From Catonia carolina (taxonomy: Eukaryota > Arthropoda > Insecta > Hemiptera > Achilidae): a stretch of DNA of 64,000 nt. The DNA lies in assembly GCA_035578175.1 (NCBI GenBank), contig JAQMRL010000004.1:37812901-37876900 (forward strand), written 5' to 3'. Under the pieces are notes generated by a model. It did not search any database. It was not told where the DNA came from and was given only the letters and a program-made list of their open reading frames with translations. The position numbers were made by a program, and so were the translations under genes. Below, in pieces: positions 1 through 12,100 of this stretch (its first letter is position 1; every line of letters starts with the position of its first letter).

Positions 1-642
1 CCTTTTTTTATTTAACCAACAAAATGTTATATTTATTACTTATCATGGTTATTTTTTATGACTTGTATCCAGGAGTCTCCTAGAGGGAGTGTAGGACATG
101 TCTAGAATTCATTAACCTAAGTATTTACACTGTTATTACCTAAATTTAAACAACTTACATGTGTACTTATTTCAAGTGTGTAATCGTGTAATATTTACTT
201 GTTAGTACACAATTTTCTTCAGCGTAAATTTTGACATTTTTTTATTTTTAAAACAAAATAACTATTTAAGAAGGAATTCTTGTACACTGTGAAATGTCTT
301 ATCAATCAAGTAACTTTTTCAGATTTTTTTTAAACAAATGAATATTAGCACAATGTTTTTTTAGATTGTGGTAATTTATTGATTTATTTCCTCCCTGCAT
401 TAGTGTTTTTTGTTCAAACAAGTTATTATAGTGGTTGGCAACCTAATAATGAGGAGCATAATAATATTTTAATGTATAATGCACAGTCTTGTTCATTCTC
501 AGTATTATGCATAAGCCTTAAGTTTCTTCTGCTGACAGCAACTTAATATAATTAACTTGCCGTGTACTTGAAATTTTTTTGTGTGGACTTAGACTGATTG
601 ATCACTCATGAAATGACTAATACTGATCACTCATGATGATTA
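1..642. other. AT-rich sequence, nothing recognised
   Basis: No open frame, structured RNA or recognisable transposon in this stretch. A GATCACTCATG motif occurs twice (600 and 625) just before the solo LTR. Confidence 0.5.
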
Positions 643-646
643 ATAC

Positions 647-1257
647 TGTCACCGATCGAGGCCGACGATATGTGGCGAAATCTTGCTTGTTAGTTTGATG
701 GTCCTGAGAAGGGCCGGGTGTGTTTTGTGGTTGGTCCTGAAAACGGCTGTTGTTGGTGATCGAAAGTGGCGAGCCGCCATGTTGGAAGCGGAACCAGAAG
801 AGTGACAGCTTGGCTACCGGTTTCAGGCTTAGCCTTCCCTCGGCGGCAGTTGGGTCCCCACTGCAGCGTGACAGTGGTGGCCCCCAGAGCCCCGCAGTGT
901 CAGGTTGGCCGATAGCGGGGCCGAGGCAGTTCTCTCTGGGTCGGCAAAGGCTGACCAGTGCGGGAATGTGCGTCCACCACCGGTAGCATAGACCAAGGAT
1001 GGAACGTCCAGTCTCGGCTGGGCTCTTCTTCTTGGGTCAGGAGCTCTTCTTCCTTGTTCTTCTCTGGTTGAGAGTTGATTGGAAAGTGTGTCTCGTGGCC
1101 ATTGCAGCGGCTTAAATACCCCTCCGGCGAGTCCACGTCATAGTGGAGGGGAGGCGCTGCTGACTTTGCGCGTCTGTAGCACTCAGACACGCTTCGCATG
1201 GCAGGCAGGTACTGGGACTGTCTGCAGGCGCTAATTTTGGTAGGGCAGTCGGCGACA
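647..1257 (-). mobile_element. solo LTR of an LTR retrotransposon
   Basis: A 611-bp block much richer in GC than its surroundings begins TGTCACCG and ends CGGCGACA, an almost perfect 8-bp inverted terminus of the TG...CA type. The 4 bp before and after are both ATAC (643-646 and 1258-1261), a target-site duplication. On the minus strand a TATA-like TATTTAAG lies near 1112, so transcription would run leftward. There is no internal region, so this is a solo LTR. The superfamily is not determined; a 4-bp duplication is compatible with Gypsy. Open frames inside it on both strands look accidental. Confidence 0.75.
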
Positions 1258-1261
1258 ATAC

Positions 1262-3390
1262 CTAATGATTATATGACAATACCTGATTAAAATACCTAAT
1301 GATCAGAAATTAATTCACAGTGATATTCTTGCGCAAAATTAATTAATAAAAATATTTTTTTACAAGGATTTGATCCAGAGTGCTGCAATATCATACAACG
1401 TTTCTGCAAATAAAAGACCCACGTATGGATTGTTTGTAGTATCGGAAGCAGTTCTGTAGATTATTTACTACATTATTTATATTATATATTCTGTTTAAAG
1501 ATTAGACTAAAACTTCAAATTCCTTGATGTAAAATCAATATATCCATGATATTAGCTCTTGGAATAAAATTGTAACATTTAATCCAAGTTCTGTCAGGAT
1601 CGGGTTATAACAAATTATAGACAAACTTCTTTTTAAACTTATAACAGATATTTATTAACAGAATAATTATTACTCTTATCACTAATTAATATTGTAAAGG
1701 TAATTTACAAATTAATTACTTAACAAAATTAATTACAAAAATATTACTACAAACTTAAAGCTTAAACTAAATTTAACTGACAAAAAAATTGTTATTTGAA
1801 CACTTAATAATTGACTCTTACCTAGAACCAATTGTATACAATGTTTTCCGCACATAGACTTGATTTTTTTAATGTACTTGTTACGATGCATAAACAGGTT
1901 TGCAAACTAACAATTTAAAACAGCACTCACTTCATTCATGATCCAAGTTTCAACTGGCACTGGCTGACAGAGGAGTCAAATGTTTATGTAACCTTCCTTT
2001 ACGTTTCAAGAAGGAAGTAGAAAAGACAAGATAATAAACACACAATTGAAATAGAAAGGATTTCTTCCAAAATTTGGAAACTAATACAGAAAATAGCATA
2101 ATTTAATTCAATTTGTTATCAATGCAGACAATACCATATTATATGCAATACATGCATTACATGCAATTTCTTATTGTATAGCTCATATAAAATTTCAGCA
2201 GTTTTAAGATTGTACTTCTAGAACTTTCACAGTGTGGCTAGAATATAAAATTACTCCAGGACAACATTCTACTTAAGATTGTTAAATCTTTCTTTCATTG
2301 ATTAATTTTTGTACCATGTGTACATGTAAAATCAGACTTAACAAAATTTGTATATGATGACCTTGAATTTATAAGCCAATAATTTTAACGAATAGCTTCT
2401 GTGTTAATGTACAATATTTTTCCAAATATTATCTGTAATATTCAAGCTAACATAATATTCAATTAAATTCAATTGTTAGATTGAATTTTTGAAATATATT
2501 ATGAACATATAACTCTATAGATTATTTTTTAAGTATACTGTTAATAAAATCTTTTATGTTTGTAATTTATTTTTTTATCTGATTGTAAAAAAATATTGTT
2601 GCGAGATAAGGAAACTGGGATTGATCCAATATACCTTACATGTATACACTATTAATATTATGTAAATAATAATTTGTTTACAGTTAGTTACCAAGTTCAG
2701 ATTAACTATTTTACATAAATTTTTTATAATTTATTAATATTTTTTTATATATTTTTAAGTAGTACATAATTATAATTTTGGTATATATTTTTTAAGTTTA
2801 TCTATTTTATTTTGTAAAATATTATTTATTTAATTTATTTAATTAGTTGTAATGATGGGTTATTGTATATTATTTTTTATACGTTAGATTTATTTGGTTT
2901 TAAACAAAATATAAGAGCTTAAGTAATTAATATTATTTATTTTTTCTTTACAAATAAATTGTAATATTGGTAATAAAATCAATTAGATGTAAATTAATCA
3001 TTAAATAAAATTTAAATTCATCTGTTTTCTTGATTTTATATTCCTTTTATTTTTACTCTTGTGCAAATATTTTTTTAAGAGGTGTTCATTTTAAAATTTG
3101 AAGTTTCAAATCTGTGCGAGACATGTCAGTAAGATTTTTTTTCTTACTTGAGGAGACCTGTTCTGTTTTCACTAGTGCTGACACTATTTTGGGTGTCATT
3201 TGCAGTTTATCCTCTTGATTGCTTGAGGTTTTTAAAAATTTTCCTTTCAATGAGATTACAAGTATGGTGACTGCTTGTTTACTGCAATCGAGTCAATTAT
3301 TCCTTGATTTTATGGGCGTGGTTGTTCATCTACTTAATGCATTTTTGATTTCGTAGGGGGCCCATTTTTTCAAGATCTTTATTTACTCTA
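1262..3390. other. AT-rich intergenic sequence
   Basis: About 2.1 kb of very AT-rich DNA with no credible open frame. No element could be assigned. The stretch 2740-3000 is almost pure A/T. Confidence 0.45.
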
Positions 3391-3392
3391 GC

Positions 3393-5385
3393 CCTATGTA
3401 ACTGTATAGATAAGGGATAAAAAGTATTGTTTTCATATCAGTTTGTCACTAGATATACATATTTTCAGGTTCCCTGAACCCAAAAAGCATGTTTTTAATG
3501 ATTGTTTTATATGTGTGTGAACAGATATTGTACAAAGTTGAAAATAGAACTTAAGTTAGGTATCACTAGGGGACCTGACAAAAATATTTTATTAAAATCT
3601 GTTGACCAAAAGCAGTAGTTAATCATGACATTTTTTACTTTTTTTGGTTTTTTTTAAACTGGCTCTTATTATTTTTAAAAAAATAGCCTTAGTTTTTCAT
3701 TTTATGCTCTACAAGATAGGGTAGCGATATGTCTGCTGAAATTCTTGAGGTGCTCTCATGATAAAAATATGATTTTTTTAAAGATTATGGTCTGAATTAT
3801 GCTTTTCAGGGTAAAATGTATATAATTAAAATTGTAGTAAATTGTAAAACCTATAATATTTATTTCAAAAATTTTTTCTACATGCTTAATTTAGCGCCGA
3901 TTAGTGATTTTCTGTATGGTAAATTATGAGATTTTTTAAGACTGCGGCCTTCGGAATGCATTTTACAACAAAAGTGTATAAAATCAAGGTTATAGGAAAT
4001 AAAAACGCCAACAACTATTAGTTCAAAAATTTTTTCTGCTTGCCTAATTTAGCATCAATTAGTGATGGTCTTCAATTAGTGTTAGTGCCGATATATGAAC
4101 AAGAGCGTATTCCTGTGCTTCATTGACTACGAGAAGGCATTCGACAAAGTACTACACGACAGGATGCTAGAAATTTTGCAACGAGTGGGCCTCGACGATC
4201 GCGACATAAGAATTATCGCCAACCTATATTGGAACCAATGTGCCAAGGTGCGAGTGGGAGAGGAGCTGTCGGAGGAAGTGCAAATCCGCCGTGGGGTTAG
4301 ACAGGAATGCGTGCTCTCACCGATGCTCTTCAACTTATATTCGGAGGCCATTTTGTCGGAAGCTTTGGATGGATGCAGAGAAGGCATTATAGTGAATGGA
4401 GAGGGCATCAACAACCTGAGATATGCCAACGATACAGCGCTGATTGCAGATAGCGAGGAAGATCTCCAAGTGTTGCTGGAACGCATCAACACAATTAGCA
4501 ATGCATACGGACTACGGATGAATATACGTAAAACCAAGTTCATGGTGATCGGTAAAGAGGAGGTCAACGCAGGAATCACACTCGCTGGCTCCGCCATTGA
4601 ACAGGTGCACACGTACAAATACCTTGGGTGCTGCCTAAATGACAAATGGGACTACGGTCAGGAAGTTAAAGTGCGTATCGAGCAAGCCAGAGCGGTGTTC
4701 ACAAAACTAAAACACCTATTGTGCCAGCGTGATCTTAGTCTCAACACGAGGCTCCGAATTCTGAGGTGCTACGTACTTCCTGTACTTCTTTACGGGCAGG
4801 AAGGATGGACACTAACGAAACTTCTAGAAAGGAGTCTGGAGGCGTTTGAGATGTGGCTATACCGCCGCATGCTCCGTATATCGTGGACTGACAGAGTACG
4901 AAACACGGACGTACTGACTCGGATGGGCAAGGAGATGGAACTGCTATACGACATCAAGCGACGAAAACTGCAGTACTTCGGCCATGTTCTTCGAAACGGG
5001 AAATACAGACTTCTTCAGCTGATAATGGAAGGAAAGATAGCAGGAAAGCGCCGGCCGGGCAGAAGGAAAGTGTCCTGGCTGAAGAATTTGAGAGATTGGT
5101 TTGGTCTCAACTCCACGTCACTGTTCCGAGCAGCTGTTTCGAAAGTTAGAATAGCAATGATGATCGCCAACCTCCGACACGGAGACGGCACTTGAAGAAG
5201 AAGAAGTGATTGTCTATATTTTTAAGTTCTACATAGGTTGATTTTCATTTTGCACCATTCACTTGTGATAAAAAATTAAGTTTTTAATTTTATGTTCTTT
5301 ACTGATGAGTAAACATAGGTTTTATTTTTAATTATTTACATTAGCAAGAGAAAGTTGTTTGAGTGTTTCACACCAGAGTTTTAAA
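3393..5385 (-). mobile_element. SINE-3 copy split by a LINE insertion
   Basis: 3393-4071 and 5205-5385 are the two parts of one copy of the long tRNA-headed SINE seen complete at 38565-39388. Shared blocks include the Ctc-tACAAGATAGGG segment near 3710, the CCTGAACCC segment near 3475, and the AAGAGAAAGTTG segment near 5350. The tRNA head is not recognisable here. The LINE at 4072-5204 interrupts it. Confidence 0.65.
4072..5204 (+). mobile_element. 5'-truncated RTE-like LINE with open reverse transcriptase frame
   Basis: An open frame from 4095 to 5195 (366 codons) is the C-terminal half of a non-LTR reverse transcriptase: FIDYEKAFDKV (first catalytic Asp), RRGVRQECVLSPMLFNLY, RYANDTALIAD, YKYLG, then the LYGQEGW and LQYFGHVLR blocks typical of RTE-like endonuclease-reverse transcriptase proteins. 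The catalytic YADD reads YAND, so the enzyme is probably inactive. The endonuclease domain is missing. The element ends in a (GAA)n tail right after the stop. AGTGATGGTCT (4061) and AGTGATTGTCT (5205) flank it as an 11-bp target duplication with one mismatch. It sits inside a SINE-3 copy. Confidence 0.85.
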
Positions 5386-5552
5386 ATGTTTTAGTAGCCT
5401 GCTATTTCATACATAAAATTTTTGCATTTTATACTAGAAAACTTGATTCAGTTTTGCAGTTTCGCTTTAAAATATTTTGTGGGCATTTTTGCAGAAACAA
5501 AGTATTATTAGATAATAAGTAGGGTACATAATTTAAATCTTTTTACCTATAT

Positions 5553-5958
5553 GTCCTGGAGAGTGTGTGTACCTATGGTGCGGAAGTATGGGTATTGACT
5601 AAGAGGCAAAAGGCTCACCTAAAAGTGGTGGAGATGGATTTCTGGAGGGGAAGCTGTGGTATGTCGTGCATTGATCGAATTCCGAAATTAGGGGAAGAAT
5701 TGGTATTCAAGGAAACATGAAAAATATATCCCGGAAGCAATTAAAATAGTTTGGCCATTTGCTAAGGATGGAGGATAGTATGTGGGTAAAGAGAGTATTG
5801 GAGTGGACGACAGCCCGTAGAAGAAGGATGGGTAGGCCGGAGGTGACGTGATTGGATGGTGTGCAGTAGGCGCTGTCTTTACGACGACTTTTTGATGGTG
5901 ACTGGCAAGACAAAGAGAGGTGGTGCCTAGAAAGCGAGATACAGCTGGGGCTGTAAAT
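5553..5958 (+). pseudogene. LINE reverse transcriptase 3' end, degraded
   Basis: Translating in shifting frames gives CTYGAEVWVLTKRQKAHLKV, EMDFWRGSCGM and finally WCLESEIQLGL followed by a stop. These match the C-terminal blocks of the better preserved LINE at 22326-23400 (TYGAETWELT, QMDFWRRSC, WRLKCERRL). Several frameshifts and stops are present. A second copy of that LINE family, 5'-truncated and dead. Confidence 0.75.
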
Positions 5959-5965
5959 CCTCGCA

Positions 5966-7229
5966 TAAATATATACCTAAATAAAATGTGTTCTGTCTTT
6001 CTTTTCTTTGAAGTATTTATTTTTGTATGATAAAAAAACAAAATGCGATTACGTGAAGTTATAAAATAATTTTCTCTTTCAGTTGAATAGCTGAGGTATA
6101 ATTAATAGTTCTTAATGAATTAAAAAGCTATTATAATTGGGGCAGTTTAATTTTTAATTGTGTCAATTTGTAATTGACTGGTAAATGACTCTACTGTTTT
6201 AGTTATTTGGAAAATTTAAAATATTTGTCTTTGTAAATAAAGTTCATGTTACATTATAATTAATAGTTCTTTTGTTATTAATAACCTGCAAGAGCATTCA
6301 GCAAATTACATGGTTGAGACCATCAATTGTGATTTGACATGAAGTGATGGTTAAACCTTGGATAAAAATTTTAAGACATTTACCAGAAAACATAAAGGAA
6401 GGTCAGGAACTGTATAACCTTACTGTTTTTTAAGACGTTCCTGTACTTTTGTGTTACAGAAGCTGTAAATCAGATCCATATTGCTAATTTATTGATCCTC
6501 TGTGTGGCTGCTAAGCTTTGTCTAGTTCAAAGCTTAGGAGCTTTGAACCTAAAGACCAACAATGTATGGCAGACTAGACCAAACTTATTTTGATTATGAT
6601 TCATCACTGTTTTGTGGTAACATTCATTTTATTAAATTAAATGAAAGCAAATACATTTTTTGATATATATACATTTATAAAATATAAAAATATTCTCTAA
6701 TCTATATTTACAAGTAATTATAGAAGATGCCAATTCTGAGTAATACACATAACATAATTAAGAAATTTCTGTTTATATTTACGCTGTGTTCACTACCAGA
6801 TATTGTTTGTAATGGGTCGGATTCTTCCTCTCTTAATCCTAACTGTGCACTGAAAAAAAAATTATTTAGTCAACTAAAGAACTTAGTATAAAACTGTGTT
6901 CTATGTGAACACACATTTCTGAAGTTAAAAGTATAGTAAATCAATATAGTATAGTAAAATCATGATAACTTCTTGTCCTTCAACAGTTCATCAGTTCCAA
7001 TAACTTTCCTGTTAGCCCTTATACCTCTAATAGCCAACATATTGTTGTTAGATGATGAGTGTGTAAGTACTCAACAGTTTGTGTAATAGTGAAGGTCAAT
7101 GTACATGCACACTAGTAAACTTTATGTATTAAATAGTAGCTGAATGTATGAGGAAGAAAGTAAGCTATTTAGAAACACAATCAGATTAGTGGGAAATTTT
7201 CTATTGATTTGTGAATGTTGTAGTACCAC
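5966..7229. other. AT-rich intergenic sequence
   Basis: No gene or recognisable element. Contains only short accidental open frames. Confidence 0.4.
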
Positions 7230-7740
7230 TGAATTCCGATTTGTTGAAGAAGACTGTGAAGGGACTGTAACGATTAATGCAGCCAGCTGTTTATCCAGAA
7301 ACCTTATTAGTTTGCAGAAAGCCATTCAAAATAAGAGAAGAGGCATGCTGACCTCTGGAAGTTTTTGATCCATGACAATGCCCACTCCTTGAGAAATTCT
7401 CCTTGACTCATTGAGCAATTTCAGTAGACATTTGCTCACCCACCATACAGTCCTGACGTAGCTCCTCACAGAGCTGGTGGCAACCCAAAGACTCCTTGAG
7501 CAATTTCACTGGGACATTTTAGATCACCCACCATACAGTACGACGTAGCTCTGAGTGATATCCATCTTTCTGTGAACCAAAGAAGTGGCTAGTTGGGCAG
7601 TGCTTCCAAACTAATGAGAAGCTTCAAGACTCATTTAAATTCATTGGTGACATCATTTTATGAAGAGTATATTGAAAAACTTGTCCATAGGTACGACAAA
7701 TGCCTCAATATTCAAGGTAATTATGTCAAAAAGTAGCTAT
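7230..7740 (+). pseudogene. mariner transposase C-terminal half, broken
   Basis: The frame reads EGTVTINAASCL, AIQNKRRGMLTSG, then with frameshifts DNAHSLRNS, HPPYSPDVAP, and finally FYEEYIEKLVHRYDKCLN, the standard order of the mariner catalytic domain (second Asp in the DNA-H motif) and C-terminus. The segment at 7389-7460 is repeated imperfectly at 7487-7560, so the PPYSPD part occurs twice. No terminal repeats were found. Confidence 0.8.
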
Positions 7741-7836
7741 AAGTGTACATAACTTCTAGTAAAAAAACTATTACATTCTTTGTCTTTTAATTTATGACCT
7801 ATCAGAAGTTGAAATGAAACTGGCACTCATTTATTA

Positions 7837-8576
7837 TGAGGCGTATTTTTAAAGTAAATACTGTTTTGAAATTCTGCCACTGCAGTGCTGCACTTTGTAT
7901 TTGGCACATGCGTGCTGTGTACTGCTATCTATTGGCAAGCCACAGACACCATTACAGAATCATTCAGCCGTGTTTATATTTGTTGTAAGTATTTGAAATG
8001 TCTCCTCTGAATGAGATTCCCACCGACTGTGAAATACGTGCCATGATTCGTTTTCTTAGTACTAAAGACATGAAAGTGACTGAAATCCATCGTCAGATCA
8101 GTGAAATGTATGGAGAAAACATTATGAGCGATGGGATGGTACAAAAATGGATGAGAACTTTTAAAGATGGTCATACAAATGTGCATGATGGGGAACGAAG
8201 TGGGTGACCTTCAATCATTACTGATGACTTGGTAGAGAAATTTGATGAAAAAGTGAGAGAGAATAGACGCTTTATGATTTCATCGTTATCTAATGAGTTT
8301 CCTGCATTTGAAAATTCATCTGGGTGGTCAGCGCCACAACAATGATGAAGATATCAAAACAACCATGTTCCAGTAGTTGTCTACTCTGGCGGCAGATTTC
8401 TACGAGGATGGTATTCAAAAGCTGGTCGTATTATACGATAAGTGCCTTAATGTTGGTGGGATTTACTTAAAAAGTAGATTAAAATACAGGCTTTCATGTG
8501 AAAATAAAATTATTAAGAAAAGTTTACTTGTTTTCTTTTTATTTCAAAACGGTACGTACTTTGGAAATGCGCCTCG
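7837..8576 (+). mobile_element. internally deleted mariner element with terminal inverted repeats
   Basis: Ends match over about 36 bp: TGAGGCGTATTTTTAAAGT at 7837 against the reverse complement of the right end, CGAGGCGCATTTCCAAAGT, each flanked by TA. Inside, 7998-8330 encodes the mariner helix-turn-helix N-terminus (EIRAMIRFL, EIHRQISEMYGENIMSDGM, WMRTFKDGHTNVHDGERSG, then a stop and DDLVEK). From 8377 the frame resumes at the C-terminal LAADFYEDGIQKLVVLYDKC. The whole catalytic middle is deleted. A non-autonomous derivative 740 bp long. Confidence 0.85.
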
Positions 8577-8962
8577 TATAATTTTGTTAAATATTTTCCT
8601 GTGTATTGTTTAGAATTTTAAAATACAAAAAACCACCAACTACACAATAGATGACTCACCTGATTAAAAAAGTCAGTAGGTCCTTTTGGATATCATTTAT
8701 CCATCTTAAACGTGTATACACATTAAAAAATTTGGTGGTACCTGACACCCTGTCTGACAGATTTGTATAAACAGGATCACTTAATTCTCCATCCTAATAT
8801 AGTCCAAGAAACTCTATAGTAACATTGTGGAAAGACTACTTACTTCTGTATTCTTTCTACCATGCTATGTTATAGACACACAAAAAGTAAAATTTACAGG
8901 TTATGAGAAGATTCCTTTGTTCAGTTACTTCACAAGACAGTTTTAAATCATTTTGAATGCAC

Positions 8963-9111
8963 TTACATGTATGTTGGACAATGGTCATCATCATATATGT
9001 TAGTTTCTTTAATGAGATTTAAATATCTTGCCCTAACAATGTAAGATGCTGCTTTAGGTTGTCTGTCTCTAGAAAATAAACCTTTTGAACACCTTCCTGA
9101 ACGAAAATATT
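8963..9111 (-). CDS. GUSB: GUSB exon 12: C-terminus and stop
   Basis: Encodes residues 584-632 and the TAA at 8965-8963. KGLFSRDRQPKAASYIVRAR matches [20 protein letters not shown] of the family. Acceptor GAATTTTCAG. The tail after this block is short and acidic (YDDDHCPTYM). Confidence 0.93.
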
Positions 9112-12100
9112 CTGAAAATTCAAGATAGAAAATAAACTATTAAAATTATTTTTAAACAATAGTCTTGCTCAATATATTTACTGGTTTCAAGGCTACCAAA
9201 AAAAGTTCTGTTTCTTATCACATAGTCAGCCAATTTTACGACTGAACTACATAAGAACAGAAGAGGTAGAGGTGTAAATGACAGTAGTCAGAGTTATCTT
9301 CTTTGAGAGTAATGAATTTCACTAGACAGCCAGTGGTGAATAAAGTGAAGGTATCATTTGCAGGGTGGAAAATAGGTGCTTTTTGGAAGGCCTGGCTTGC
9401 TAATAAACATACTCTTTCAATTCAGTGAGGAAGGAAATAGTAATACAGTGAGGGGAAGGCAATAGTAAACCACCTCACTCCTCGTTTTTACTTAGTAAAA
9501 CCTGTAGAGGTTCAAACCAGTGTTTTGGCTGTTGACCAAAACAACAAGAACTAAATTCAAACTTATTATTTATGTCACTCTACCTGTACTAGCTTGACAC
9601 CAAACTCTCATGGATACTATATAATGGACTTTAGTAAGTACATAAACATGAAAATAATGGTTATTTAAAGGAAATAAAGTTCTGGTTGCAGTGGGAAGGT
9701 GTGGCCTTGAGAAAAAAATGAATTTACTCCTTGAAAAGGTGATCACCCCGACTGATAACACCTCCATTTTCTTCTGTTAACAGAGAACCTTTGAATATTG
9801 GAATTTTGGATATGCACATTTTTACTGTACTTCTTTTCTTTGGTTTCATTGACAATGTCTCTAAGGCATGCATTTCTACAATCTTTAGAATTTAGGTTAA
9901 AAGATGTTTTTATATAACCAAATGTTAACTTCCCAATAACTTAAAGCAACTGTACGAATTTTAAAGTAAAACGAATCATTTGCGTATTTAATAACTAACC
10001 TTGTTGTACATTGAAATCTGCAAAATTCCAAACCATTTCACCAACAAATCCACCTTCAGCTCGTAAAATATTAAATGCTTTAAAATGTTGTAACATAAAA
10101 TCCACATGGTATTCTTCACTCCATAAACTGGAAGGTAGCTAAAAAATTAAAATATCTTTCATAATATTACTCCATCAGGAAGATAAACATGTAAAATAAA
10201 TTTTTTTAGTAATTCAGTATTAAAATTCAAAATTGGCTGTCTCCACGACTGAATAGAATTTGAAGCAGAAGGTCCTGTGTTTGATTTCCAGTGGGAATCA
10301 GAAATTTTTAACATTTTAAAACCCATCAATACTGTTCTTAACCTTTTGAGATAAATCACATATTTTAAAAACTTCTTATCTATTCTTCTTGATTTCGTTA
10401 CAATTTAAACTCTGTTAGAGTATATTTTTATCCTTTTTTTATTGAACTGTATATTTGAAATATTTATACAATACAATTGATTGCAGGATGCATTATAAAT
10501 ATTTAGTTTACTGTATTACGAAAAATAGTGGCTGAATGTATTTTTACTCATTTTAATTTTTCTTAAAATTATTGATTTCTCTTACATGGTCAAATAAAAT
10601 CTGCCGTCATAAAAACAGGGAAAACTCTTACATTATTTTATGAATGGTCAGTTAGTTTTTTGATTTGACCATACTAAACGCCTGTTCCCAAGACACTAGT
10701 TTACTAGCTGCTAGTACTAGCAGGACCTACTAGCGGGTTGGTGACAGTTCCCTTGATGCTAGTTCACCAGCTGCTAGTATTAGCTGTTTATTAGTAACTG
10801 GCAACATTTCCAAACATTCACACCGAGCTAGTTTACTAGTGCTAGTCAATCCTTTTCTCCCCTATTAGCTTTGTCACCTTTTCTCCCCTATTAGCGATAG
10901 TAATATTAAGCATGTTGAAAGTTCATAGCGCCTCAAAGTAAACTAGCTGCTAGTTGCCCATTACACTATTTTACTAGCTGCTAGTCCACAAGAATTGTCA
11001 ATGTCTAAAAAATATTTATCTTGATAGTTACAAATTTTATTCAAATAATAAGCTTAAAATAAATGTCTTCATTCAAAAATAAATCTTTATAATGCATCCT
11101 GCAGTTTGAAATATTTCTATTTCATATAATGAATTAATATAATAATTTCACTAACCTTCTTTTTAAACTGCGTCACCTTTATTTTATTCCTACTTACACG
11201 TGTTTCGGTGGATCCACCATCATCAGAGTAAATGAAAAATTGAAACTAAAAATTTTTTTCATTTATTTAAAATTTACAGAAGATGATACATCTTCAGTCA
11301 CTTGTATAAAACTGATTTAAAATTAATTTATTTTAATTTATCCCTTCTCATATTTACTGTAGATAGCAGCAGCAGTCAATATCACTTCATCATTCCTAAA
11401 TTTTATCTGTTCATTCAAAATGTCCTGCTTTTGCTCTTTTAAATATTTATAAATATGGAACATCTCATATTTTTCAATTTTATTTTTATTCTCTATATTA
11501 CATTGTTCTATTATATTGAAATGTTCATCTATTTTACCAAATTTATGTTTTTCTTCTTTTATATGATTGGTATAGTTAGATAAAATGTAGTCACATTTCA
11601 GTGCTTTTTTATGTTCATTATACCTCACTTGAAAATTACGACTAGTCATACCAATGTAAAATTTTTTTTTAAAAATTCAATGCACAACTTAGAAGAATTA
11701 TTAGTGAATCAAATAAGATAATCGATAAAGAAATAAAAAATAACTACATAAATAATAATCCTCAAGCACCAAATCTTAATGGCCTTCCTAAAATACACAA
11801 AGTGGATGTACCTATAAGACCTCTGGTTAATTATAAAAATGCGCCTACATATAAAATATCTAAATTTTTATACGATTACCTAAAAACACATATAATATTA
11901 AATAACCGATAAAGTATAAAAAACGCTCAAGAAATAATAGACAAAATACAAAAAATTGAAATTAATGACAAACATATTATGATGTCTTTTGATATCAAAG
12001 ATATGTACACAAATATACCCATTGACAAAACCATAAACATTATAAAAAATAAATTAACATAAATTGCATGAAGATGAAGTAAAGCAAGTTATAGGATTAT

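Noticed and set aside
900..1199. 99-codon minus-strand frame in GC-rich DNA
   Set aside because: Lies wholly within the solo LTR, has no recognisable domain, and contains the TATA-like region.
4127..4645. 172-codon minus-strand frame
   Set aside because: Antisense shadow of the LINE reverse transcriptase frame.
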